11,655 nucleotides of DNA from Clostridiales bacterium (lineage in GTDB: Bacteria; Bacillota; Clostridia; Peptostreptococcales; Anaerovoracaceae). Under the pieces are notes generated by a model that saw nothing but the letters and a program-made list of their open reading frames with translations, ran no database searches and was not told where the DNA came from. Shown here piece after piece: positions 1-5,685 of the stretch (position 1 is its first letter; every line of letters starts with the position of its first letter). The stretch covers positions 1-11,655 of the forward strand of contig WQWG01000012.1 of NCBI GenBank assembly GCA_009785435.1, given 5' to 3'. A program made the position numbers and the translations under genes.

Positions 1-146
1 GAATGCGCCATAATGCATTTAACATCCTGCTTTTCCAATTCTCTCATCGCCATACGAAGGATTGCTTCTATGTAAAATATATGCGAAACTTCGTACGCTT
101 TGAGCGTATGTGCGATATATTCGTAGCCCTGTAACTTGTTAGACAT
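1..146 (-). CDS. ThDP-dependent enzyme, acetolactate-synthase-like, N-terminal fragment (cut by window edge)
   Basis: Only the first 48 codons are in the window; the gene continues past base 1. It begins MSNKLQGYEYIAHTLKAYEV and contains VSHIF, the usual opening of the N-terminal pyrimidine-binding domain of acetolactate-synthase-type ThDP enzymes (pattern: G-x-x-IA-x-TLK-x-Y-G-V-x-H-VF). The visible part stops at IMAHS, just where family members have the catalytic glutamate that activates the cofactor. The G-x-PG loop that normally follows the VF is replaced by YIEAILRM, so this is probably not a true acetolactate synthase but one of the divergent 2-oxoacid or diketone ThDP enzymes. The start is fixed by GGAGG ten bases upstream. 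The gene lies 21 bases after the cyclase gene and is probably the last visible member of the transporter operon. Family call is fairly secure; the reaction is unknown. Confidence 0.72.
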   Translation of the reverse strand, partial: MSNKLQGYEYIAHTLKAYEVSHIFYIEAILRMAMRELEKQDVKCIMAH

Positions 147-167
147 GAATTTGATTCCTCCATTCCG

Positions 168-872
168 TTAGTCGTTAAAGATTGCAACGGCTCTGCATGG
201 TGAACCGGAAGCACCCCTGATTTTAAGAGGCAACATGGATAGTATAAAGCGTTTTCCAACCACTTGATCCAGGTTCGCCAAGTTTTCAGCATGGACGAGC
301 TTTCTTTCTTTGCTGACGGTATGAGCCGGATAGTTTCTCTTCTTTACTTCAATACTACTATCAATACTTGGTTGGTCTATTCCTAAGTTTGCACAACCTA
401 TGTCCATAATCCACTCTGCCGCCTCACGATCAAGACCCGGATAGTTAAAAAGCCATTTTCCGAAATCCGGATACGTTCTGTTATAATGTCCTGTATAAAG
501 AAGTATTCCGTCGCCGCGATTAAATTCAAGCCCTGACTTTGCAAGTGCTTCTTCTAAAATAGCCTTTGTAATATAGTTTTCTTCTCCTTGTACGTGTGAA
601 ACATCAAGGCAAATCGCATTCAGATAAAAATTTTCAAGAGGCATTTCGTCAATGCCTTTTGCATCCGGAGATGGATCGATGTGTAATTCTGCATCCACAT
701 GCGTTGGTCCGTGATCGCTCATGACCAGTATATGCGTTACAGAAGAATACCCTGTACCGTTTTGCGCCAATGTCTCTTCATGAGTCTTCATAGGGAATAT
801 AGAAGTCCTGCAATGTCCCGGATATACCGGCATACCATTATATATCTCCTGACTCAAATCAATAATTTTCAT
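168..872 (-). CDS. Cyclase-family metal-dependent hydrolase (kynurenine formamidase / isatin hydrolase-like)
   Basis: A 234-residue protein, the usual size of the cyclase family (Pfam PF04199). These Mn/Zn enzymes open amide or ester bonds, often in cyclic substrates such as isatin, or in formylkynurenine. The metal-site motif H-x-G-T-H-x-D-x-x-x-H appears at residues 54-64 as HGPTHVDAELH, keeping His54, His58, Asp60 and His64 but with Pro in place of the usual Gly. The late family signature is also present: AHTV near His184 and HAENLANL with Glu196. No signal peptide is visible, so it should be cytosolic. The start at 872 is chosen because AGGAGG lies eight bases upstream; a longer open frame to 998 would overlap the permease gene and has no such support. 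It follows the permease by 34 bases and is likely co-transcribed. The substrate is unknown; the operon suggests the imported compound or a derivative. Confidence 0.88.
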   Translation of the reverse strand: MKIIDLSQEIYNGMPVYPGHCRTSIFPMKTHEETLAQNGTGYSSVTHILVMSDHGPTHVDAELHIDPSPDAKGIDEMPLENFYLNAICLDVSHVQGEENYITKAILEEALAKSGLEFNRGDGILLYTGHYNRTYPDFGKWLFNYPGLDREAAEWIMDIGCANLGIDQPSIDSSIEVKKRNYPAHTVSKERKLVHAENLANLDQVVGKRFILSMLPLKIRGASGSPCRAVAIFND

Positions 873-906
873 TTCGTGATCCTCCTGTTTGTTAAGTTTT
901 TCATAT

Positions 907-2844
907 TTAATCTTCTTTTCTTTTTGCTGTCGTTTCTGTTCCTGCGATCGCTTTCTTAGAGAAGCGATGTCTTTCAACAAAGAATACAACGATAACAACG
1001 CCCAGTGCTGTAAGGTCTGTTATTAATAGTGGATTAAATGAGAGAAGGGCAGCACCTACTAGTGCCACTCTGGAAAGCACGTGAACAGGCCCTTGTGGAC
1101 TCCATCCGTGTATACCGACTGAAACGCATGCCACGCCTATTACAGCGGTCACGACCGATATGAAAATTTCAAAACCGGTACCCTCCCATAACAACCCCGG
1201 CGAGTAAACGAACAAGAACGGGACAATCAATGCCGACGATGCCAACCTGAGCGCCTGGCCGCATGTTTTCATATGGTCTGAACCCGCAATTCCCGCAGCC
1301 GTAAAGGCGGCAAGCGGTACCGGAGGCGTAATTGCTGAAAATGTCGCGTAATACAGGATAAACATAAACGCGGTCAACGTGGGTAGGCCTAAATTGATTA
1401 AAAGTGTTGATGTTGTGGCCGCAACCAAGACGAACGCCGCAACGACCGGCATTCCCATTCCCAGAACAACACAAACCACCATCGTCATGAGCAGCGCGAC
1501 AAAAACACTGTTGCCCGCGACTGCTGAAATTGCATGAGATAGTTTGATTCCAAGGCCTGTAAGCGAAATCAACCCTGCGATGATGCCTGCCGTTCCGCAA
1601 GCGAGCGCGATGGTTACGATTTCCTTCGAACCGCCCTCAAGGGCAGTAATGAGCCGTTTCATGTTTAACCTGGTATGCTTTCTGAACATCGACAAGACAG
1701 CCGTGGCAACAATCGCGACCATACCCGCCCTCATAGGAGTATAGCCCATGACCAATACAACAACAATCGTTATGATCGGAAGGAGCATATAACCCTCTTT
1801 CAGAAGCAGTCTCTTAAAGTCCGGCAGTTGTTCTTTCGGAAGCGGCAAAAGGTTTTCTTTCTTTGCCTCCAGGTGAATCATAAAGAACACCGCACTAAAA
1901 AATAGAAGCGCCGGCAGCAATGCCGCCAAAATGATTCTACTATACGGAATTCCCGTCATCTCCGCCATAATAAACGCCGTGGCACCCATGACAGGCGGCA
2001 CGATAATACCCCCCGTCGAGGCGGATGCCTCGACACCCGCGGCAAATTCAGGCTTATACCCTAGCTTCTTCATCATCGGAATGGTAAAGTTACCGGTCGT
2101 CGCCACATTTCCGGGAGCGCTTCCATGGATCGTCCCCATGAGCGCAGTGCCTACCACTGCAACCTTTGCCGGCCCTCCGGTATATTTCCCCGCAATCCCC
2201 GTCGCGAAATCTACGAAGAAGTCTCCGACTTTGGTTTGAATGAGAAAGTTACCGAAGATGATAAAGAGGGCAATGAATACTGCGGAAGCACTCAATGCGG
2301 CACCATATATACCTGTCAGGGTAATAAACAGCCGATCAACCACCATGTTGACTGAAAAGCCACCATGCCTGAAAACGCCGGGCATATAAGGGCCGACGAA
2401 CGCATAGATGATAAATATGCTGGCCAAAATCGGCAACGGCCATCCCATATACATCTTGGCGCCCACAAGCAGCATCACAATGACAACGGCGCACATGATG
2501 ATGTCTGTCTGGTTCGGCATCCCTTGCCTGAACACAAGCGCCGGGTAGTTCGTCATCAAATAATAAAAATAATAACCTGCAAGTATCAGCATGACAAAGC
2601 TGACGGCTTTCTTAGCTCTATCTTCGCCCGGTTTTGACAGCACAAACGGCAGTATGAAAGCGACAAATAAAGCCAATGCTAAGTGAGTGGCCCTTTGTTG
2701 CCATGCTTCCAAAACTCCAAAAATGGCTGTATAAAAATGAAATCCCGCCAGGCTCAGAGCCGCAATCATGTATATGCCAAGCCATGCAGCCCGCCAATAA
2801 TCACGTTTTACGATGCTATCTCCTAGTTGTTCAATTCGGGTCAT
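907..2844 (-). CDS. TRAP transporter permease, fused small and large subunits (TAXI type)
   Basis: A 645-residue, strongly hydrophobic multi-pass membrane protein. The N-terminal part (about residues 18-145, four hydrophobic segments) corresponds to the small DctQ-like subunit, and the rest is the large DctM-like subunit. The DctM region shows the characteristic stretch GSAPGN (241-246) followed by TGNFTIPMMK and, near 278-290, GGIIVPPVMGATAF, typical of the fused permeases paired with TAXI binding proteins. TRAP systems are Na+- or H+-driven secondary importers, mostly of organic acids. The gene begins 18 bases after the stop of the binding-protein gene, the normal order for such pairs. The start at 2844 is preceded by AAAGGGGAA. 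It should work in the cytoplasmic membrane with the lipid-anchored binding protein. The ligand is not predictable from sequence. Confidence 0.95.
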   Translation of the reverse strand: MTRIEQLGDSIVKRDYWRAAWLGIYMIAALSLAGFHFYTAIFGVLEAWQQRATHLALALFVAFILPFVLSKPGEDRAKKAVSFVMLILAGYYFYYLMTNYPALVFRQGMPNQTDIIMCAVVIVMLLVGAKMYMGWPLPILASIFIIYAFVGPYMPGVFRHGGFSVNMVVDRLFITLTGIYGAALSASAVFIALFIIFGNFLIQTKVGDFFVDFATGIAGKYTGGPAKVAVVGTALMGTIHGSAPGNVATTGNFTIPMMKKLGYKPEFAAGVEASASTGGIIVPPVMGATAFIMAEMTGIPYSRIILAALLPALLFFSAVFFMIHLEAKKENLLPLPKEQLPDFKRLLLKEGYMLLPIITIVVVLVMGYTPMRAGMVAIVATAVLSMFRKHTRLNMKRLITALEGGSKEIVTIALACGTAGIIAGLISLTGLGIKLSHAISAVAGNSVFVALLMTMVVCVVLGMGMPVVAAFVLVAATTSTLLINLGLPTLTAFMFILYYATFSAITPPVPLAAFTAAGIAGSDHMKTCGQALRLASSALIVPFLFVYSPGLLWEGTGFEIFISVVTAVIGVACVSVGIHGWSPQGPVHVLSRVALVGAALLSFNPLLITDLTALGVVIVVFFVERHRFSKKAIAGTETTAKRKED

Positions 2845-2862
2845 TGCGATTTCCCCTTTCTA

Positions 2863-3909
2863 TTATCTAGCATTAAGTGCAGCTCTTACGCCGGGGTGCA
2901 TCCACCTTTCCTCAACTCCGGCTTCGCCAAGGGCTTTGTCCCAGTCATTTGAGTCAAGGTTCACCAATACCGGCAATTGCTCGCGCAGTTGGTCTCCATG
3001 TTCCATGATGATTCTTGTCACTTCGGCAACGAAATCATCCGGAAGTACTCCGCTGAATGAAAGCGTTGACGTAAGCGTGATGACGTCGATGTCTTCTGTT
3101 TGTGTTACAACTTGCGATCTTTCCGGAGTAAGTGGCCTTATAACCATGTACGGATATGTAACCGCGATTTGCTGCAAAATATTATCTTCAAAAGGAAGCA
3201 CTCTAACGGGGAAGTTCGCCTGCATTTCAAGAATACCTGCATTTGGCATGTCTCCTGAAATAACAGCGACATCAAGATTTCTATCTTGCATCAGAGCCAC
3301 CTGCTCTGTGTAGTTGACGAAATTCAATGCACCGCCTTCAGCTCTAAAAGTTTCCCAGTTCAAGCCATACAGATTCAAAATATCTACGATGATCGGGATC
3401 TGTCCTGATGTTGCCAATCCCGGTGAAAAACGACGGCCCCTAATGTCGCCCCAAGTCTCTATACCGCTGTCATAACGCGTTACAGCAACGACGAATGCAA
3501 CATTGAGCGTTGGTCCCATACCGATGTTGTCAAACCTTATGCCTTCAAATCCTTCCATGCCCAACTCTCCGTCTATCGCCTTGCCCAACACAGGCACATG
3601 GCACGTAGCAATCTGAGCATCTCTGCCTTCCTGAAGCAGCCTGATGTTTCCAAGGCCACCGCCTTCAATGACTGTCCAGCTTACTTGAGGCATTTCCCTC
3701 GTCAAAAGTTCTGAAATTGCGATCAGAATGTTAAACCAACCGCCACCCATCGGACCCGCCGACATTGTGATTGACGTCGGCCAATCTTCCGGCCAATCAG
3801 GGTCTGTGACCGCCGGGCCGGCTCCGTCGCCGCATCCGGTCAGCATCGTTGAAAAAGCAAGTGCTAAAATTAGCATAAGTGATATGATTCTAAATTTTCT
3901 TTTTTTCAT
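2863..3909 (-). CDS. TAXI-family TRAP transporter solute-binding lipoprotein
   Basis: A 348-residue extracytoplasmic receptor. The N-terminus is a lipoprotein signal: MKKRKFR, a hydrophobic core, then the lipobox LTGC with the lipidated Cys at residue 26. This suits a cell with no outer-membrane periplasm. After a short linker rich in Asp/Pro/Trp comes TSITMSAGPMGGGWFNI, the conserved opening of TAXI proteins, followed by EGGGLGNIRLLQ, also typical. Length matches the family (about 320-360). The start at 3909 is preferred over 3933: AGGAG lies 10 bases upstream and AAGGA nearer still, whereas the outer ATG has no ribosome site and falls inside the repeated leader. The gene lies just downstream of a sigma-54 promoter (3965-3979) and heads the group with permease, cyclase and ThDP enzyme. 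It captures the solute and delivers it to the permease. Confidence 0.94.
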   Translation of the reverse strand: MKKRKFRIISLMLILALAFSTMLTGCGDGAGPAVTDPDWPEDWPTSITMSAGPMGGGWFNILIAISELLTREMPQVSWTVIEGGGLGNIRLLQEGRDAQIATCHVPVLGKAIDGELGMEGFEGIRFDNIGMGPTLNVAFVVAVTRYDSGIETWGDIRGRRFSPGLATSGQIPIIVDILNLYGLNWETFRAEGGALNFVNYTEQVALMQDRNLDVAVISGDMPNAGILEMQANFPVRVLPFEDNILQQIAVTYPYMVIRPLTPERSQVVTQTEDIDVITLTSTLSFSGVLPDDFVAEVTRIIMEHGDQLREQLPVLVNLDSNDWDKALGEAGVEERWMHPGVRAALNAR

Positions 3910-3964
3910 TTTTCCTTTACTCCTTTGCTTCATTTGGTTTTAAGAAATTTTATGATAATATTAC

Positions 3965-3979
3965 GCAACTTTTATGCCA
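3965..3979 (-). promoter_or_regulatory. Sigma-54 (-24/-12) promoter of the TAXI-TRAP operon
   Basis: Reading the minus strand, TGGCAT-AAAAG-TTGC matches the sigma-54 consensus TGGCAC-N5-TTGCW, with correct spacing between the GG and GC dinucleotides. The predicted start of transcription is near 3953, giving a leader of about 44 bases before the binding-protein start. The same element occurs at the same place in the second repeat copy. A palindromic candidate enhancer site lies about 107 bases upstream, a normal distance for sigma-54 activators, and a sigma-54 activator gene is in the window. Confidence 0.85.
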
Positions 3980-4052
3980 ACTGATTTTGAAACAAAATTC
4001 ACTTAAAGTCATCCGTTGTAATCAATCTTTGATTTCGAATGTGCTTCGATAT

Positions 4053-4068
4053 GTAACAGTGGTGTTAC
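4053..4068. promoter_or_regulatory. Candidate upstream activator site (palindrome), copy 1
   Basis: A perfect inverted repeat GTAACA-GTGG-TGTTAC. It covers the stop codon of the amidohydrolase gene (4065-4067) and lies about 107 bases upstream of the predicted start of the TAXI operon. An identical palindrome, differing in one base of the four-base centre, sits at the same place in the second repeat copy. The position and twofold symmetry fit a dimeric Fis-type HTH of the sigma-54 activator encoded at 5686-7647. Binding is an inference. Confidence 0.65.
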
Positions 4069-5069
4069 TTTTTAAATCGATCAAGTGAAAACAATTCCAC
4101 GGAATTTGTGGAAGCAATTTTTTCTTTGGCTGCTTTTCTGATGTTTAAAGCTTGCACTGTCGCATACGGATCATGATCCGCCATGTCATAAGGAAAGTCC
4201 GAACCCATCAAAACGACGTCTTCGCCTACCAAATCCACCAAGGCTCTGGTTCTGGACACATCGTGGCAGATGGTATCAAAGCAAAAATTCTTGCTAAAGT
4301 AATATGACGGTAGCTTTTGGATATTTTCCTTCGGTTCTTCCCGCTCTAAAAATCCATGGTCAAACCTGCCAATCTGATACGGCAAAAAACCGCCTCCATG
4401 GCACAGAACGAACATCAGGTTTTGATATTTCTCAAGCAACCCACTGAATATGAGATGCGCTGCGGCCAACGTCGAATAGAGCGGATTTCCTATGAAGTTG
4501 TTCAAATAATAGGATTCCATAAACTTCTGCTCACCATATGCAAACGGGTGTATGATGACTTTAATGTTCCTTTTGGCAACTTCTTCATAAAAAGGCCACA
4601 GCGATTTTTCCGCAATCGTTTTGCCGTTGACTTCGGTGCCTATCTGTATAGACTGAAAGCCATATTTCTCATGAATCCGTTTCAGCTCTTCGATCGCGGC
4701 GTCCGTATCCTGCAGCGGAACCGTACCGACAGGGAAAAAGCGGTCCGGATCCTTTTGAACCATTTCGTGGATGCTGTCATTGCAAATCATGCAAACATCT
4801 TTGGCAATGTCCAATGGAAATTCATAGTAAAACAAGCGTGGAGAAATTGACAGTCCGTGTACGTCAACGCCGATTTTATCCATTTCTTTTTTTCGCGCTT
4901 CCATATCAAAGAACACATCCTTATAAGGGTGCTTGCCTCCTGTACTGAAAGCGATGTGTGTTTTTCCCGCATCGTTTGTAACAAGCTTTGCGCCGTAACG
5001 CTCGTCTTGCTGTATCTTTTCGATGAACTTAGGCGGAACCACGTGGGTATGCATATCAATTGTTTTCAT
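4065..5069 (-). CDS. Amidohydrolase-family protein, ACMSD-like (amidohydrolase 2)
   Basis: A 334-residue TIM-barrel metal enzyme of the amidohydrolase-2 group (Pfam PF04909), which includes aminocarboxymuconate-semialdehyde decarboxylase (ACMSD) and related decarboxylases and hydrolases. Expected metal and catalytic residues are present: HxH at His7 and His9 (MHTHVVPP), His174 (VIIHPF), His224 (LCHGGG) and Asp291 (GSDFPYD), with spacing very close to ACMSD. No signal peptide is seen, so it should be cytosolic. The start at 5069 is chosen because AGGA lies seven bases upstream; an ATG directly before it (5072) is possible, and 5102 is unlikely. A dedicated sigma-54 promoter lies at 5132-5147. 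The C-terminal codons and downstream region are duplicated upstream of the gene. The reaction could be decarboxylation or C-N/C-O hydrolysis of a carboxylate; which one cannot be decided here. Confidence 0.9.
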   Translation of the reverse strand: MKTIDMHTHVVPPKFIEKIQQDERYGAKLVTNDAGKTHIAFSTGGKHPYKDVFFDMEARKKEMDKIGVDVHGLSISPRLFYYEFPLDIAKDVCMICNDSIHEMVQKDPDRFFPVGTVPLQDTDAAIEELKRIHEKYGFQSIQIGTEVNGKTIAEKSLWPFYEEVAKRNIKVIIHPFAYGEQKFMESYYLNNFIGNPLYSTLAAAHLIFSGLLEKYQNLMFVLCHGGGFLPYQIGRFDHGFLEREEPKENIQKLPSYYFSKNFCFDTICHDVSRTRALVDLVGEDVVLMGSDFPYDMADHDPYATVQALNIRKAAKEKIASTNSVELFSLDRFKK

Positions 5070-5131
5070 CATATTTTCCTTTCTTTCACTCCTTTGCTGC
5101 ATTTAATTTTAAGAAACTTTTGATCATATTG

Positions 5132-5147
5132 TGCAACTTTTATGCCA
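5132..5147 (-). promoter_or_regulatory. Sigma-54 (-24/-12) promoter of the amidohydrolase gene
   Basis: On the minus strand TGGCAT-AAAAG-TTGCA is a near-perfect sigma-54 promoter with correct spacing. The predicted transcription start is near 5121, about 50 bases before the amidohydrolase start. The surrounding block is the best conserved part of the 174-bp repeat, which argues that it is functional in both places. Confidence 0.88.
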
Positions 5148-5221
5148 ACTGATTTTTGAAACAAAATTTACGTAAAGTCATCCGTTGTGATCCACTTTTG
5201 ATTTTGAATGCGCTTCGATAT

Positions 5222-5237
5222 GTAACAGTCGTGTTAC
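5222..5237. promoter_or_regulatory. Candidate upstream activator site (palindrome), copy 2
   Basis: A perfect inverted repeat GTAACA-GTCG-TGTTAC centred about 109 bases upstream of the predicted amidohydrolase transcription start. The arms are identical to copy 1 while flanking bases have drifted, as expected for a bound site. It covers the stop codon of the remnant reading frame (5234-5236). Confidence 0.66.
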
Positions 5238-5261
5238 TTTTTAGAGCGGTTAAGTGAAAAC
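5234..5261 (-). pseudogene. Remnant: C-terminal tail of a second amidohydrolase gene
   Basis: Read on the minus strand, this ends FSLNRSKK-stop, aligned with FSLDRFKK-stop at the end of the intact amidohydrolase gene; the DNA is alike across these codons and continues into the shared downstream spacer. Upstream of this point the frame is open only for a few codons before reaching the stop region of the sulfur-carrier gene, and similarity is lost. It is too short to encode anything and is best read as the leftover 3' end of a deleted gene copy. Confidence 0.68.
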
Positions 5262-5293
5262 CCTTCGCTTCTGCGATTTACAGACAGGCCTTA

Positions 5294-5566
5294 TCAGCCG
5301 CCGGATACGATGCCCATCATCAGTACGCTGTCCCGGTCTTTGATGATTGTATGAAGCCCGCTTTGTTTATCGATACTCAGGCCATTGATGAGAATGACAA
5401 GCTCCTTGCTCAAAATATCGCCTTCAAATATGATTTTTTCCAAAGAAAAACCGTACTGCCGCGCAAGCCTTTCAAGGCATTCCTTAACCGTAATGTCGCA
5501 CCAATCCAGTGTTGTTTTGCTGCGCATTTCATCAATCAAACCAAGCTGGCCAAAAGTGATTGCCAT
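5294..5566 (-). CDS. MoaD/ThiS-like ubiquitin-fold sulfur carrier protein
   Basis: A 90-residue protein ending in VSGG, the C-terminal Gly-Gly that MoaD, ThiS and related carriers need for adenylation and thiocarboxylate formation. The second half fits the beta-grasp pattern: ELVILINGLSI (about 55-65), GLHTIIKDRDSV, then MMGIVSGG. Size is right for the family. The start at 5566 is supported by AAAGGAGAAAAC directly upstream. It has its own sigma-54 promoter 33 bases before the start codon. No activating enzyme (MoeB/ThiF-like), MoaE, cysteine desulfurase or tungsten/molybdenum oxidoreductase is in the window, so its partner is unknown. Such small MoaD-like proteins often accompany aldehyde:ferredoxin oxidoreductases in anaerobes, so a role in tungsten or molybdenum cofactor supply is one possibility; donating sulfur in another pathway is the other. 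Confidence 0.82.
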   Translation of the reverse strand: MAITFGQLGLIDEMRSKTTLDWCDITVKECLERLARQYGFSLEKIIFEGDILSKELVILINGLSIDKQSGLHTIIKDRDSVLMMGIVSGG

Positions 5567-5598
5567 TGTTTTCTCCTTTCTCCTTTTCCTAAGGAATG

Positions 5599-5614
5599 AG
5601 CAATTTCTATGCCA
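5599..5614 (-). promoter_or_regulatory. Sigma-54 (-24/-12) promoter of the sulfur carrier gene
   Basis: On the minus strand TGGCAT-AGAAA-TTGCT fits the sigma-54 consensus with correct spacing. It lies between the activator gene's terminator and the sulfur-carrier start; predicted transcription starts near 5588, leaving a leader of about 20 bases that holds the AGGAG site. It is outside the 174-bp repeat, and no GTAACA-N4-TGTTAC palindrome is found upstream of it. Confidence 0.78.
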
Positions 5615-5635
5615 TTTTTAAACCGAGGTATAATT

Positions 5636-5670
5636 AAAAAACCTGACGGAATTTTCATACACCAGGTTTT
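5636..5670 (-). terminator. Rho-independent terminator after the sigma-54 activator gene
   Basis: An eight-base inverted repeat (5638-5645 with 5663-5670, AAAACCTG/CAGGTTTT) with a 17-base loop. On the minus strand it is followed by a run of six T. It lies 16 bases after the activator stop codon. The stem has only four strong pairs beyond the A-T flank, so termination may be partial. Confidence 0.6.
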
Positions 5671-5685
5671 CATAGACGCTATTTT

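Larger units (their letters stand above)
3919..4092. repeat. Direct repeat copy 1 (gene tail, enhancer site, sigma-54 promoter, leader)
   Basis: This 174-base segment is repeated at 5088-5261. By hand alignment there are about 22 differences, including two compensating one-base indels, so identity is about 87%. Copy 1 contains the last nine or so codons of the amidohydrolase gene, the palindrome, the spacer, the -24/-12 promoter and the CAAAGGAGT ribosome-site region of the TAXI gene. The best conserved parts are the palindrome arms and the block from the promoter to about 20 bases beyond it. Confidence 0.9.
5088..5261. repeat. Direct repeat copy 2 (remnant gene tail, enhancer site, sigma-54 promoter, leader)
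   Basis: This is the partner of 3919-4092, of equal length. It lies between the sulfur-carrier gene and the amidohydrolase gene and supplies the latter with its promoter, palindrome and CAAAGGAGT leader. Because it starts with the tail of an amidohydrolase reading frame that is otherwise missing, it looks like the scar of a tandem gene duplication. Confidence 0.9.

Noticed and set aside
127..140. GTAAC-TT-GTTAG resembling the enhancer palindrome
   Set aside because: It is imperfect, has the wrong centre length and lies inside the ThDP gene with no sigma-54 promoter nearby.
699..959. Plus-strand open frame across the cyclase gene
   Set aside because: Lies antisense to a well-supported gene, has no ribosome site and no recognisable protein features.
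873..998. Longer N-terminus for the cyclase protein
   Set aside because: It would overlap the permease gene's 3' end; the AGGAGG site and family alignment both support the start at 872.
4020..4034. Palindrome AATCAA-TCT-TTGATT and an IHF-like match between enhancer site and promoter
   Set aside because: It is not conserved in the second repeat copy, and IHF is not expected in this type of organism.
4356..4850. Long plus-strand open frame (164 codons) antisense to the amidohydrolase gene
   Set aside because: The minus-strand frame has conserved catalytic residues; the plus-strand product resembles nothing and is a frame shadow.
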